From Flavobacterium sp. (GTDB taxonomy: Bacteria; Bacteroidota; Bacteroidia; Flavobacteriales; Flavobacteriaceae): DNA of 64,000 nt. The stretch covers positions 1 to 64,000 of the forward strand of contig JAQSDU010000015.1 in the NCBI GenBank assembly GCA_029946065.1. The letters run 5' to 3'. Positions 1-7,365 of this stretch are shown here, piece by piece. The first letter of the stretch is position 1; each line of letters begins with the position of its first letter. The notes under the pieces are model-generated. The model made no database searches. It was not told where the DNA came from and was given only the letters and a program-made list of their open reading frames with translations. A program made the translations under genes and the position numbers.

Positions 1-16
1 TGCCCTCGGGTCTTTT

Positions 17-52
17 GAAAATCCTCATCAGTAATGATGGGGATTTTTTGTT
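17..52 (+). terminator. Intrinsic terminator of a gene left of the window
   Basis: An 11-bp stem (AATCCTCATCA against TGATGGGGATT, one G-T pair) with a short loop is followed by a run of six T on the plus strand. It would end transcription of a plus-strand gene lying left of position 1. The minus strand lacks a good T run here, so it is probably one-directional. Confidence 0.75.
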
Positions 53-121
53 TTTGGGAGTGCCAGAGCCGCTGAGTGCCTTAGTGGCTGAGTTTTTGGA
101 TTGCAGCTGATAAGATATCAC

Positions 122-352
122 ACAGTAAGATGAATCATCAGGGCAGTTCCTTATGGTAAGAATGCAGTAAGTTGTTTTATCGGTGCAGTTGGTTGATTTA
201 TAAGAGCAGTAGGTTATTCTATTGGCGCAGTAATCAATTTTATAGCAACAGTGTTTAATCTTAGAAGTGCAGTAAGCAATTCTATCAAAGCAGTAGGTTA
301 ATTTATCGACGCAGTAGGTTATGTTATGAACGCAGTTTGTCACTTGGCGGGG
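122..352. repeat. Eleven-unit 21-bp phased degenerate tandem repeat
   Basis: Units begin at 122, 143, 164, 185, 206, 227, 248, 269, 290, 311 and 332, every one exactly 21 bp apart, with the plus-strand form GCAGTAGGTTAATTTATnnn. The GCAGT start is kept in nine units (ACAGT in two), an AT-rich centre is kept in most, and the last three bases vary freely. Phase is never broken although single units diverge strongly, which suggests selection on unit length, as expected for a coding heptad or a structure with two helical turns per unit. There are no unique spacers, so this is not a CRISPR array. Confidence 0.9.
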
Positions 353-619
353 CCTGCGGCAATTTTTGATGTTTTTTGGGGTGAGCGATTTCTGGTGTGT
401 AATTTTATTCGAAAGTAAATAAAAAAGTTTCGTTTTTGAGGAACTTTTTGCGTTTATGGTTGTTGGATTATAGATTGTCTAAGGTGACTATAAAGACGGT
501 AGGCGTATGATTATTTTCAAAGATAAAACGGATGTAATTTCAAAACGCGAAGCCTTACAAAATAGTATAAAAGATTGGCTTAGATAAGTCGAATAGAAAT
601 CGTTTATCTGTAATAATTC
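353..619. other. Gene-free stretch between the repeat and the proline dehydrogenase promoter
   Basis: No ORF of convincing length is present. A 26-codon ATG frame starts at 508 on plus (begins MIIFKDKTDV) and is probably chance or a remnant. A TAnnTTTG-type box (TATCTTTG) lies on the minus strand at 518-525 and points toward the repeat region. Confidence 0.4.
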
Positions 620-623
620 TTAA

Positions 624-653
624 CTGAAAATTACCAAACTCTGTTTATCTTTG
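624..653 (+). promoter_or_regulatory. Bacteroidota-type promoter of proline dehydrogenase
   Basis: TATCTTTG at 646-653 fits the Bacteroidota minus-7 box TAnnTTTG. CTG at 624-626 lies 19 bp upstream, where the TTG of the minus-33 box is expected. The start codon follows 20 bp downstream. Confidence 0.6.
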
Positions 654-672
654 TGTAATCTACAAAAAACAC

Positions 673-1842
673 ATGGAAAAGATATTCAATAATACACAAG
701 TTGCATTTTCACTCAAAACTGATACCGAACTTGATCGCGCTTATTTTTTATTCAAACTCATCGCCAATGAACCTTTAGTACGTATTGGCACAGCAGTTAC
801 AAATTTCGCCATCAAAGCACATTTGCCAGTGGAAGGATTAATCCGTGCGACGGTTTTTGACCATTTTTGCGGTGGTATAAATGAAGCAGACTGCCTTCCG
901 GTGGTCGACAAAATGTTTACCAAAGGTGTATCTTCAGTGCTTGATTATTCGGTAGAAGGTAAAGAAGAAGAGGCACAATTTGATGCTGCATTAGAAATGA
1001 CACTAAAAACCATCGATTTTGCTGAGGAAAAAAAGTCCATTCCGTTTGCGGTATTTAAGCCAACTGGTTTTGGGCGTTTTGAATTGTACGAAAGACTTGG
1101 TAAAAAAATCCCGTTTACAACAGAAGAACAAGCAGAATGGAATAGGGTGGTGTTGCGTTTTGACAAAGTTTGTAAAACGGCCCATCAGAAAAATGTAGCA
1201 TTATTGATTGACGGCGAGGAAAGTTGGATGCAAGATGCCGCCGATGATCTCGTTGCTGATATGATGCGCAAATACAACAAAGAAAAAGCTATCGTATTCA
1301 ATACACTACAGATGTACCGTTGGGATAGATTGGATTATCTAAAAAAACTACACGAACAAGCGAAAGTGGAAGGTTTTTATATCGGAATGAAACTGGTTAG
1401 AGGCGCTTACATGGAAAAAGAAATCAATCGTGCAGCAGAAAATGGCTATAAATCGCCGATTTGTGCGACAAAAGAGGCCACGGATGAAAATTATGACGCA
1501 TCAATCCATTATATGATTGAAAATCTTGACAATATGTCGGTATTTGCCGGAACACACAACGAGGAGAGTTCGTACAAATTGATGGAATTAATGCAAAAGA
1601 ACAATATTTCCAAAAATGATGACCGCATTTGGTTTGGGCAATTGTACGGTATGAGCGACAATATTAGCTATAATCTAGCAGAAAATGGCTACAATGTTGC
1701 TAAATATCTACCATTTGGACCAGTTCGCGATGTGATGCCATACCTGATCAGAAGGGCCGAAGAAAATACGTCCGTTGCCGGACAAACGAATCGTGAACTA
1801 ACGTTAATCAAAACAGAAAGAGATAGGCGAAAAGGGAAGTGA
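673..1842 (+). CDS. Proline dehydrogenase (monofunctional PRODH)
   Basis: Predicted FAD enzyme that oxidises proline to pyrroline-5-carboxylate and passes electrons to the respiratory quinone pool; first step of proline use as carbon and nitrogen source. At 389 residues it is the stand-alone form, with no aldehyde dehydrogenase half as in PutA. The PRODH barrel signature MKLVRGAYMEKE is present (K240, R243, Y246) and the C-terminal RRAEEN (R360/R361) matches the Arg pair that binds the proline carboxylate in this family. ATG at 673 follows a good promoter and gives the usual N-terminus. Transcribed alone: it has its own promoter and a strong terminator just after the stop. No partner P5C dehydrogenase lies in the window. 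Confidence 0.93.
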   Translation: MEKIFNNTQVAFSLKTDTELDRAYFLFKLIANEPLVRIGTAVTNFAIKAHLPVEGLIRATVFDHFCGGINEADCLPVVDKMFTKGVSSVLDYSVEGKEEEAQFDAALEMTLKTIDFAEEKKSIPFAVFKPTGFGRFELYERLGKKIPFTTEEQAEWNRVVLRFDKVCKTAHQKNVALLIDGEESWMQDAADDLVADMMRKYNKEKAIVFNTLQMYRWDRLDYLKKLHEQAKVEGFYIGMKLVRGAYMEKEINRAAENGYKSPICATKEATDENYDASIHYMIENLDNMSVFAGTHNEESSYKLMELMQKNNISKNDDRIWFGQLYGMSDNISYNLAENGYNVAKYLPFGPVRDVMPYLIRRAEENTSVAGQTNRELTLIKTERDRRKGK

Positions 1843-1884
1843 TTCCCTCCCTGTCTTCAGATTAAAGTAATGTTAATGGCTTAC

Positions 1885-1929
1885 AAAATTCCATTCGGAA
1901 AATTTCCAGGATGGAATTTTTTGTTTTTT
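1885..1929 (+). terminator. Terminator after proline dehydrogenase
   Basis: A perfect 10-bp stem AAAATTCCAT / ATGGAATTTT with a 16-nt loop is followed by TTGTTTTTT. It separates the proline dehydrogenase unit from the sigma-factor unit. Confidence 0.8.
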
Positions 1930-1959
1930 GTAATTCTGATTCATTATTTTATATATTTG
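1928..1959 (+). promoter_or_regulatory. Promoter of the ECF sigma factor gene
   Basis: TATATTTG at 1952-1959 is a full match to TAnnTTTG, with TTG at 1928-1930, 21 bp upstream. The sigma factor ATG is 72 bp downstream. This looks like a housekeeping promoter, so basal sigma-factor synthesis need not depend on autoregulation. Confidence 0.6.
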
Positions 1960-2030
1960 CTTACTTGCAATTATTTCACTTCCAAACTAAGATTATCGCA
2001 ATTTAATTACGCAAAAATTAAAGATAAACA

Positions 2031-2594
2031 ATGTCAACTGCTTCCGACTATAATGAATCTTTACTTGTCAGTGAACTAAAAAATCACAACGAGAAGGCTT
2101 TTCGCAGGCTTTTCGATATTTATTACCAAGATATTTACGGTTATAGCGTCAGTTTGCTTAAGTCGAAAGAACTAGCTGAAGAAAATGTTCAAGATGTATT
2201 CTTAAAAGTCTGGTTGTACCGTGAAAACCTTGATACGGAAAAGTCTTTTAAATCATTTTTATTCACTATCGCCCGAAATCAAGCGTTCAATATTCTCAAT
2301 AAAGCTGCCAATGATGTTGTACTGAAAGAGGCTATTTTTTACAGCGCTGAAAAGTCACATGAAGAAGGCGATTATAGTATTCGCGAATCAGATTGTAAGA
2401 AAATTAAAAAATACGCCATAAAACAATTGCCACCAAAACGAAAACAGATTTTCAAAATGTCGCGTAAGCAAGGAAAAACATATGAAGAAATTAGTTTGGA
2501 GTTGGGCATATCCATTAATACAGTCAAAAGTCAGATGAGTAAAGCACTCGAATCGCTGCGGCTTTATCTAAATGTACACGATGAATATACATAA
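2031..2594 (+). CDS. ECF-type RNA polymerase sigma factor (FecI-like)
   Basis: Sigma-70 family factor of the extracytoplasmic-function group, 187 residues, of the expanded Bacteroidota type that pairs with FecR anti-sigma factors and TonB-dependent transducers. Region 2 spans about residues 18-88 (FRRLFDIYYQDIYGYSVSLL onward, ending in FLFTIARNQAFNIL). Region 4 spans about 130-180, with LPPKRKQIFKMSR and the helix-turn-helix YEEISLELGISINTVKSQMS. Regions 1 and 3 are missing, as expected. The next gene is FecR and the one after is a SusC with a signalling domain, so this factor probably drives the downstream susCDE-amylase operon when substrate is sensed. Followed by a UUCG-capped terminator. 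Confidence 0.92.
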   Translation: MSTASDYNESLLVSELKNHNEKAFRRLFDIYYQDIYGYSVSLLKSKELAEENVQDVFLKVWLYRENLDTEKSFKSFLFTIARNQAFNILNKAANDVVLKEAIFYSAEKSHEEGDYSIRESDCKKIKKYAIKQLPPKRKQIFKMSRKQGKTYEEISLELGISINTVKSQMSKALESLRLYLNVHDEYT

Positions 2595-2616
2595 TCCTTT
2601 GCGTATTTATCATTAT

Positions 2617-2643
2617 AATCATCCTTCGGGATGATTTTTTTTT
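2617..2643 (+). terminator. UUCG-tetraloop terminator after the sigma factor
   Basis: Stem AATCATCC / GGATGATT closes a TTCG tetraloop and is followed by about nine T. It separates the sigma factor from its anti-sigma gene, so the two are not simply co-transcribed; read-through or separate promoters would set their ratio. Confidence 0.85.
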
Positions 2644-2667
2644 AGAATTTTGCAAGAAGTTAACCAT

Positions 2668-2699
2668 TTGAACTACAGTGTTATAATTAGATATATCTG
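2668..2699 (+). promoter_or_regulatory. Possible promoter of the anti-sigma gene
   Basis: TATATCTG at 2692-2699 matches TAnnTTTG in all but one position and TTG lies at 2668-2670, 21 bp upstream, the same spacing as the sigma-factor promoter. Confidence 0.45.
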
Positions 2700-2794
2700 T
2701 TTTAATTGTGTTAAAATTATGAAAACTATAACGTTTGAGTAGTAGTCAGATTCATTTCAACTGTATTATATGTACAGCCACAAATAACAATCCT

Positions 2795-3964
2795 ATGACT
2801 GAAAATTCAAACATAAAAACAGTGCTGCAAAAGTTCGTTCTGGACCAATGCACCCCTGAAGAAACTATTGAAGTAATAGCATATTTCAGGAATAAAAGCC
2901 TTACTTCGGCGTTTCCAACTGTAGAAGATATAAAAGAATTACTCGGTGAAATGCCGCAAATGGAACAATCAAAAGCAGATGCGATTTTCTCCAATATCCT
3001 AGAAAATACTTTAGCTCCTCAGGAAATTGTACTTCCAATACGCAAAAAACATTATAAAAAATATATTTCGGTTGCCGCAGTTTTACTCATTTTATTGTCA
3101 GTTGGATGGACCTACCAACATGTTTTTTTTAACCAAAAACAGCAGCCAATTTTGACCGGAAATGAAATTACGCTACAGCTTGAAAATGGTGACATCCAAA
3201 TCATTTCCGCTGATGGCACTTCTGTTGTAAAAGATGCCGGTGGCAATATCATCGGCAATCAAAACGGCAGCAAAATTGTCTATGATGCAAAAACCGGATT
3301 AGAAAAATTGTCTTACAATACCATCAAAATCCCTTATGGAAAGCGTTTTCAATTGCAATTGTCGGACGGAACTGTTGTTCACCTAAATTCTGGAACCACA
3401 CTCAAGTATCCTGTAAAATTCATTGCTAACAAAAACAGACAAGTTTTTCTTGATGGTGAAGCTTATTTTGATGTGACGAAAGACAAAACCCATCCGTTTA
3501 TTGTAAATGCAGACAAGCTGAATATTCGCGTGCTTGGCACACATTTCAACGTGACCAATTATCCGGAAGATGAACAAACCGATGTTGTTTTGGTAGAAGG
3601 TTCTGTCGGATTATATAGTGTTAATACTTCATTCGATCCTTCGAAAAATACCGTTTTGAAACCTGGTTTCAAAGGCAGTTTTGACAAAAACACCAACAGT
3701 ATTGATACAAAACCGGTCATCACAGATTTTTATACTTCATGGATTCAAGGAAGGCTGACTTTCAAGAACATGACTTTCAAAAATATCACCAAAAAACTCG
3801 AAAGACACTATGATGTTGTGATTACTAATAATGATATGAAGCTATCTGATGAGAAATTCAACGCCAGTTTCGGCGACCAGCCTATTGAGAAAGTGCTGGG
3901 TTATTTTAGTGAAATCCACGCTTTCAATTACACTGTAAAAGACAAAGAAATCATAATTAAATAA
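2795..3964 (+). CDS. FecR-family anti-sigma factor
   Basis: Inner-membrane anti-sigma factor expected to hold the upstream ECF sigma factor and to receive the substrate signal from the SusC STN domain in the periplasm. Cytoplasmic N-terminus about residues 1-85, one membrane helix around 90-110 (YISVAAVLLILLSVGWTY), FecR domain about 170-300 (IKIPYGKRFQLQLSDGTVVH, then the LDGEAYFDV and VLGTHFNV signatures), and a C-terminal DUF4974-like domain (LTFKNMTFKNITKKLERHYD onward). The ORF track starts at a TTG 60 bp upstream; the ATG at 2795 (MTENSNIKTV) gives the usual family N-terminus and is preferred. The length of 389 residues is typical. Confidence 0.92.
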   Translation: MTENSNIKTVLQKFVLDQCTPEETIEVIAYFRNKSLTSAFPTVEDIKELLGEMPQMEQSKADAIFSNILENTLAPQEIVLPIRKKHYKKYISVAAVLLILLSVGWTYQHVFFNQKQQPILTGNEITLQLENGDIQIISADGTSVVKDAGGNIIGNQNGSKIVYDAKTGLEKLSYNTIKIPYGKRFQLQLSDGTVVHLNSGTTLKYPVKFIANKNRQVFLDGEAYFDVTKDKTHPFIVNADKLNIRVLGTHFNVTNYPEDEQTDVVLVEGSVGLYSVNTSFDPSKNTVLKPGFKGSFDKNTNSIDTKPVITDFYTSWIQGRLTFKNMTFKNITKKLERHYDVVITNNDMKLSDEKFNASFGDQPIEKVLGYFSEIHAFNYTVKDKEIIIK

Positions 3965-4010
3965 CCCTAAAACAACCAAAAATGACACATTGAAACCAAT
4001 GCAAAAAAAA

Positions 4011-4039
4011 GTCGGAAACTGCTGCGAACAATTCCCGAC
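4011..4039 (+). promoter_or_regulatory. Hairpin in the susC leader
   Basis: GTCGGAA at 4011-4017 pairs with TTCCCGAC at 4032-4039 (one bulged C) around a 14-nt loop in the 129-bp gap between fecR and susC. There is no T run, so it is not a terminator; it could stabilise or control the sus transcript. No TAnnTTTG box is seen in this gap, in keeping with an ECF-specific promoter of unknown sequence. Confidence 0.35.
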
Positions 4040-4093
4040 GAATTAAATGATTGAACCTAACTAACTGATTTAATACATTCAATTAACAAATTT

Positions 4094-7000
4094 ATGAAAA
4101 AAAAGCCAAAAAATAGTGGGCCAATGTACCCATTGTTTAAAATTGATCTAAAATTGAAACTAACTGTACTACTCTTATTGCTCGCCCTATTTAATATTCG
4201 TGCCAATACTTACGCCCAGACGAAAGTAAGCTTGGAATTAAAAAATGCTACCGTCGAAGAAGTAATCGAGGCGATCGAGCAAACCACCGACTTCCGTTTT
4301 ATTTATAAAATGGATGATGTTGATATTGCAAGGCTTGTAACCATTCACGCTAAAGACGAAAGCATTGGCAGCGTACTTGAAAGATTATTCAAATCAACTA
4401 CAACTAATTATAAAGTCAGTGAAACCCAAATTATTCTAAAAAGATCGCCTGAAATCACAAAAGTTATGCCCGCTATTGTGATGCAAAGAAATATAAGAGG
4501 TAAGGTAACCGACGAGAAAGGATTGCCTCTGCCCGGTGCCACTGTCGTAGAAGAGGCTACTAAAAAGACCGTAATTACTGATCTTGATGGTAATTTTGAA
4601 ATCAGCGTTCAGGGAAATGACGCAGTTCTTATAATAACTTATGTTGGCTATTTGCCAAAAAGAATACCAGCCGAAGACAATCAAACCATACAATTATTGT
4701 CAGATCCAAGTGATTTACAGGAAATAGTGGTAATCGGATACGGCTCTTCAACAAGAAAAGATGTTACAGGTGCTGTTGGTTCGATCGCTGCGAAAGATAT
4801 GAACCAAGGCGCACTTGTGAATCCATTGCAATTAATTTCGGGAAAATTAGCAGGTGTCAATATCACGCAAACCGGTAGTGAGCCAGGATCGACGCCAAGC
4901 GTCAGGATTCGCGGTATGACTTCTTTGATTGGCGGAAATGACCCGTTGGTAGTGATAGATGGAATTCAGGGAAATATGGATTTGCTGGGCCAGATTCCAT
5001 CATCAGAAATTGCAACGATTGACGTATTAAAAGATGCGTCTGCTACCGCAATTTATGGATCAAGAGGCGCACCTGGTGTTATTATGGTCACAACAAAAAG
5101 AAATAAGGCAGGGAAATCATCGGTAGAATTTTCGTCATTTACTTCGTTCGATTATATTCCGAAAAAACTCGATATGCTAAATGCTGATGAATGGTGGGCA
5201 GAAGCTCAAAAAATAGGCGTTCCAGCTTCAGCAAATCACGGTGCAAATACAGATTGGTACAACCTCTTGACAAAAGGAGGTGCTACGCAAAACTATACGC
5301 TTTCGTTTGGTGGCGGAACGGATAAATTTAATTACCGCGCTTCTTTAACTGCCATTTTACAAGATGGTGTTGTGTTGAATTCCGACAACAAAAAATATAT
5401 CGGCAGGATCCAAGCAACACAATCTGCTATGGATGATAAGTTGAAACTGACTTTCAACTTACTGAGCAGCACCAACACTACTACGCAAATGGTACAAAGT
5501 ATTGGTCGTGCTTCCTTTACATCCAACCTTATTACAAATGCCTATTTGATGCGTCCAACTGATCCGGTTTACAATACCGATGGTACCTATTTTACCGATC
5601 CAAACGTATTCCAATACCTAAATCCATACGCCGTAACACAAACCGTAGTCGATGAAGGCCAATACGACAATCTTTTTGGAAGTTTAAAAGCCGATCTTGA
5701 CTTGTTTGACGGTTTAACGGCAGGCTGGTTTGGAAGCTGGAGAAAAACCAACAACATTATTGGGTTTTTCCTTCCGGTGGAATCTACTAGTGCAAATGCC
5801 ATTGACCAAAATGGTTTTGCTAACATTAGAAATGACAAGCAAAATGAGCAACTTATGGATATAAGCCTAACGTATAAAAAAGCATTTGGCAAACATGCAT
5901 TTAATGTTTTGGGATTGTACGAATGGCAAAGACAGACGTATCAAGGCAACTATGCGCAAACTCGCGGGTTTATCAATGATTTTACCACTTATAATGCTTT
6001 ACAGAATGGAAATATTACGAATGCAGTGCCAGGCGACATCAGTTCTTATAAAAATGACCGCACACTAATATCGTTTTTAGGACGTATCAATTATGCTTTC
6101 AACGACAAATATTTGATCACTACAAGTTTAAGAAAAGACGGTTCGTCGGTATTTGGCGCTAACCACAAATGGGGTTATTTCCCTTCTGCTTCGATTGCGT
6201 GGCAGATTGACCAAGAACCTTTTATGGCGAAACAAAAAATATTCGACCACTTGAAATTGCGTGTCGGATTTGGGGTTACCGGAAACCAGCAAAACCTGAG
6301 GCCACAGCAATCCATATCATTGGTGGGCCAGAATGGTGTTACTTATTTCGGAGGAGAACAAATTACAAATTACGCCATCTCCCAAAATGACAATCCTGAT
6401 TTGCAATGGGAAGTAAAAAAACAAACCAACGCGGGTATCGATTTTGCCATGGTAAAAAACAGGTTGCGCGGGTCTTTGGATGTTTACTATTCCACTACCG
6501 ACCACCTGTTGTTTAACTATGTGGTGCCTGTGCCGCCAAATCCTTACTCATTATACACAGCGAATGTTGGTAAAATAGAAAATAAGGGAATCGAGGGTTC
6601 AATCGCCTATGATCTTATCAAAACTGAAAACACCACACTCACATTCGCCGGAAATGTATCTTTCATGAAGAGCAAAGTGTTAACATTAAGTGGTATCATC
6701 AATGGTGTATATCAAGATACTGATTACATAGGCTGGGGCCCGGAAAATTTCCTTATTGAAGGCCAACCAATCGGTACTTTTAATATTTTACATCATACCG
6801 GAAAAAACGATGCTAATGCTGAAACTGTGCAAGATGTAGATGGCGATGGACATGTCGATGCGGGAGCCCATAGTGCAGATCGTTTTATTCGTGGTTCAGC
6901 GTTACCGACATACACTTTTGCATTCAACCCGACTTTGCGTTATAAAAATTTCGATGCTTCAATGTTGTGGCGTGGTTCTGGCGGAAATAAGATTTACAAC

Positions 7001-7354
7001 AGCCTGAAGGCGAGTTTGAGTTATGAAGAGAATATCGGTAGATCAAATATTTTGGCGAGTGCCGTGCCACTTGGCATATCAACATCGCAATACGGCTCTG
7101 ATTTATGGTTAGAAGACGGTTCTTTCATCCGATTGGAGAATATTACCATGGGTTATAATTTCGAATTCAAAACAATAAAATATATAGAGTCTTTGCGCGT
7201 GTCACTAACCGGAAATAATCTTTTGCTGTTGACAAACTATTCTGGACTTGATCCAGAGCTTAACCTCAGCGGAGAACAGGGATTTGGTGGAGACAATGGT
7301 GTTTATCCGCGCACTCGCAGCATATCATTTGGAATAAATGTAAAATTTAAATAA
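4094..7354 (+). CDS. SusC/RagA TonB-linked outer-membrane transporter with STN signalling domain
   Basis: Outer-membrane TonB-dependent channel that imports oligosaccharide captured by its SusD lid. Order: signal peptide (about 1-42, ending TYAQ), STN domain about 45-115 (VSLELKNATVEEVIEAIEQT onward), carboxypeptidase-regulatory-like domain about 132-208 (NIRGKVTDEKGLPLPGATV), plug about 212-335 (the VVIGYGSSTRKDVTGAVGSI region and the DVLKDASATAIYGSRGA SusC signature), then the 22-strand barrel to residue 1086 ending ISFGINVKFK. The STN domain marks it as a transducer able to signal to the FecR next door. It sits 129 bp after fecR and 11 bp before susD; alpha-glucan enzymes follow, so the cargo is probably maltodextrins. 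Confidence 0.96.
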   Translation: MKKKPKNSGPMYPLFKIDLKLKLTVLLLLLALFNIRANTYAQTKVSLELKNATVEEVIEAIEQTTDFRFIYKMDDVDIARLVTIHAKDESIGSVLERLFKSTTTNYKVSETQIILKRSPEITKVMPAIVMQRNIRGKVTDEKGLPLPGATVVEEATKKTVITDLDGNFEISVQGNDAVLIITYVGYLPKRIPAEDNQTIQLLSDPSDLQEIVVIGYGSSTRKDVTGAVGSIAAKDMNQGALVNPLQLISGKLAGVNITQTGSEPGSTPSVRIRGMTSLIGGNDPLVVIDGIQGNMDLLGQIPSSEIATIDVLKDASATAIYGSRGAPGVIMVTTKRNKAGKSSVEFSSFTSFDYIPKKLDMLNADEWWAEAQKIGVPASANHGANTDWYNLLTKGGATQNYTLSFGGGTDKFNYRASLTAILQDGVVLNSDNKKYIGRIQATQSAMDDKLKLTFNLLSSTNTTTQMVQSIGRASFTSNLITNAYLMRPTDPVYNTDGTYFTDPNVFQYLNPYAVTQTVVDEGQYDNLFGSLKADLDLFDGLTAGWFGSWRKTNNIIGFFLPVESTSANAIDQNGFANIRNDKQNEQLMDISLTYKKAFGKHAFNVLGLYEWQRQTYQGNYAQTRGFINDFTTYNALQNGNITNAVPGDISSYKNDRTLISFLGRINYAFNDKYLITTSLRKDGSSVFGANHKWGYFPSASIAWQIDQEPFMAKQKIFDHLKLRVGFGVTGNQQNLRPQQSISLVGQNGVTYFGGEQITNYAISQNDNPDLQWEVKKQTNAGIDFAMVKNRLRGSLDVYYSTTDHLLFNYVVPVPPNPYSLYTANVGKIENKGIEGSIAYDLIKTENTTLTFAGNVSFMKSKVLTLSGIINGVYQDTDYIGWGPENFLIEGQPIGTFNILHHTGKNDANAETVQDVDGDGHVDAGAHSADRFIRGSALPTYTFAFNPTLRYKNFDASMLWRGSGGNKIYNSLKASLSYEENIGRSNILASAVPLGISTSQYGSDLWLEDGSFIRLENITMGYNFEFKTIKYIESLRVSLTGNNLLLLTNYSGLDPELNLSGEQGFGGDNGVYPRTRSISFGINVKFK

Positions 7355-7365
7355 AAAAATTGAAA

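Larger units (their letters stand above)
1..478 (-). other. Open minus-strand frame with Cys-heptad repeat, running off the left edge
   Basis: Reading the minus strand, the frame that puts TGC/TGT at the end of each 21-bp unit has no stop from the TAG at 479-481 to the window edge, about 159 codons. The repeat part reads as eleven consecutive heptads of the type x-D-K-I-T-Y-C, so Cys falls at every seventh residue. All five other frames across the repeat contain stops. The two units whose first base differs (at 122 and 248) change only TGC to TGT, which is silent. Against a gene: there is no ATG in frame before about position 22, the only early alternative start is GTG at 343, and the frame lies antisense to a plus-strand terminator. 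A TATCTTTG box on minus at 518-525 could be a promoter. Coding status is unproven; it may be a decayed gene or a chance effect of a stop-free repeat unit. Confidence 0.35.

Noticed and set aside
122-352. CRISPR array
   Set aside because: Units are adjacent 21-bp degenerate copies without unique spacers, and no cas genes are nearby.
122-352. Plus-strand coding heptad repeat (AVGYSIG type)
   Set aside because: Two of the units carry in-frame stops (TGA near 194, TAA near 299) and no ATG precedes it, unlike the open minus frame.
1870-2079. 69-residue plus-strand ORF
   Set aside because: It overlaps the terminator of proline dehydrogenase, the sigma promoter and the sigma factor start; its composition is non-coding.
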